Assembly (NCBI GenBank): GCA_947377625.1
Contig: CANCGR010000121.1
Location: 1 to 7,203, forward strand
Length of the DNA stretch: 7,203 nucleotides
Source of the DNA: Gammaproteobacteria bacterium
GTDB taxonomy: Bacteria > Pseudomonadota > Gammaproteobacteria > Pseudomonadales > Pseudohongiellaceae
Direction: 5' to 3'
The position numbers and the translations under genes are program-made. Position 1 is the stretch's first letter; each line of letters opens with the position of its first letter. Below the pieces are notes generated by a model. That model worked only from the letters and a program-made list of their open reading frames with translations. It searched no databases and was not told the DNA's origin. This document shows, piece after piece, positions 6,423 through 7,203 of this stretch.

Positions 6423-6479
6423 ACCTGCGCCCGGTTTGTTCTGCCTCCGTGACCCTTTCCAAAACGCTGGAGTGATTTC

Positions 6480-7203
6480 ATGAAAAAGTCTGTTCTCAGT
6501 CTCGCCGCTTTTCTTGCAGTTGCCGCGCTCGCCGTGCAGCCCACCATAGTCTTTGCCCATCACTCCTTTGCCGCTGAATTCGATGCCAATCTCAACGGCA
6601 AATTCACCGGCGTTGTCACCGAAGTGCGCTTCAGCAATCCGCATGTGCGTTATCGCATGGATGTGAAGATGCCCAATGGCAAGACTGAATCGTGGGAAAT
6701 CCAGGCGGGCAGTGTCACCTCGATACGACCACAGGGTTGGCTGGCGGATACCATCAAGGTGGGCGACACCATCAGCGTGGAAGGTCAGCTGGGCCGCGAC
6801 AATGCCAAAAAAGTTTATGTGCGCGCGCTGACACTGGCGAACGGCAAAAGCATGATGGGCACTGAAGGCAACAACGCCGGCAATGCGGCGACAGCGCCTC
6901 GGCTGGATCCCAATGTGGTGAACGCTGATCCCAAAGTGAATTACGGTTATGGCCAGCACAATACGGCTGCGCCCTTCGATATCAGTGGCCCGTGGCTGCA
7001 GCGCTACAAATTCCATGTCACGGTTGATGATCTTGATCCGAAACCAACGCCATACACGGCTGAAGGCAAAAAGCTGCGTGAAGCCAACACCAAATACGAC
7101 GACCCGGCACTGCGCTGCATTTCACTCGGCCTGCCGCGCATTTTCGGCAATCCATACAACATGGAAATCTACGATGCCGGCACGCACTACCTGTTCATGT
7201 ATG
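6480..7203 (+). CDS. DUF6152-like exported protein, 3' end beyond the window
   Basis: An open frame of 241 codons with no stop before the window ends. GGAG (6469-6472) is seven bases before ATG 6480. The signal MKKSVLSLAAFLAV continues to VFA (24-26), and cleavage would expose HHSFAAEFD. The HHSFAAEFD start, GVVTEVRFSNPH (H55), ESWEIQ and a GDTISVEGQ strand are the pattern I know for DUF6152, a small beta-rich periplasmic domain of unknown role; it covers about residues 27-120. A low-complexity Asn/Ala-rich linker (about 125-145) leads to a second region with DPALRCISLGLPRI (C213) and NMEIYDAG, seen in uncharacterised exported proteins. The repeat-rich spacer separates it from the TIM-barrel gene, so co-transcription is uncertain. 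Reality of the gene is firm, the family likely, the function unknown. Confidence 0.85.
   Translation, partial: MKKSVLSLAAFLAVAALAVQPTIVFAHHSFAAEFDANLNGKFTGVVTEVRFSNPHVRYRMDVKMPNGKTESWEIQAGSVTSIRPQGWLADTIKVGDTISVEGQLGRDNAKKVYVRALTLANGKSMMGTEGNNAGNAATAPRLDPNVVNADPKVNYGYGQHNTAAPFDISGPWLQRYKFHVTVDDLDPKPTPYTAEGKKLREANTKYDDPALRCISLGLPRIFGNPYNMEIYDAGTHYLFMY

Larger units (their letters stand above)
6224..6479. other. Repeat-rich intergenic spacer
   Basis: This 256-bp gap holds no defensible gene on either strand. It contains a 112-bp palindromic element, then two spaced direct repeats, then the ribosome binding site of the next gene (GGAG, 6469-6472). The left part directly follows the TIM-barrel stop codon. 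No convincing sigma-70 promoter was found in it, although the next gene would be expected to have one if the long palindrome stops read-through. Confidence 0.7.

Noticed and set aside
6333..7016. 227-codon minus-strand frame opposite the DUF6152 gene
   Set aside because: The plus strand has a ribosome binding site, signal peptide and family motifs; the minus reading would also run into the repeat element and has no family features.

Overview
The window is a run of six plus-strand genes whose products all carry export signals. Gene style, short intergenic gaps, a moderately high GC content and the gene families suggest a Gammaproteobacterium, probably an aquatic or soil polymer degrader. The genus cannot be named from the sequence alone. 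No tRNA, rRNA, CRISPR array or transposase gene is visible.

Layout. Positions 1-172 are a leader with a possible promoter. A Tat-exported family 3 glycoside hydrolase (beta-glucan exohydrolase type) follows at 176-2035. After a 39-bp gap holding a perfect 13-bp palindrome comes a secreted chymotrypsin-fold serine protease with a C-terminal fibronectin-III-like domain (2075-3406). It overlaps by 4 bp a paralogue of the same domain plan (3403-4587) in which all three catalytic residues are replaced. This makes a translationally coupled protease/pseudoprotease pair, the most striking feature of the window.

After a 111-bp gap with a candidate promoter, a second operon encodes a periplasmic class-II-like c-type cytochrome (4699-5268). 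Nineteen bases later comes a Tat-exported TIM-barrel protein of the xylose-isomerase-like/sugar isomerase-epimerase superfamily (5288-6223). The pairing suggests periplasmic redox chemistry on a sugar or similar carbonyl compound, possibly linked to the glycoside hydrolase, but this is inference.

The spacer 6224-6479 is repeat-rich. It holds a 112-bp element with perfect 29-bp inverted terminal arms, followed by two copies of a 12-bp direct repeat set 41 bp apart. Beyond it starts a DUF6152-like exported protein that runs off the end of the window (6480-7203). It has no in-window stop codon but has a clear ribosome binding site and signal peptide, and predicted cleavage leaves two histidines at the mature N-terminus.
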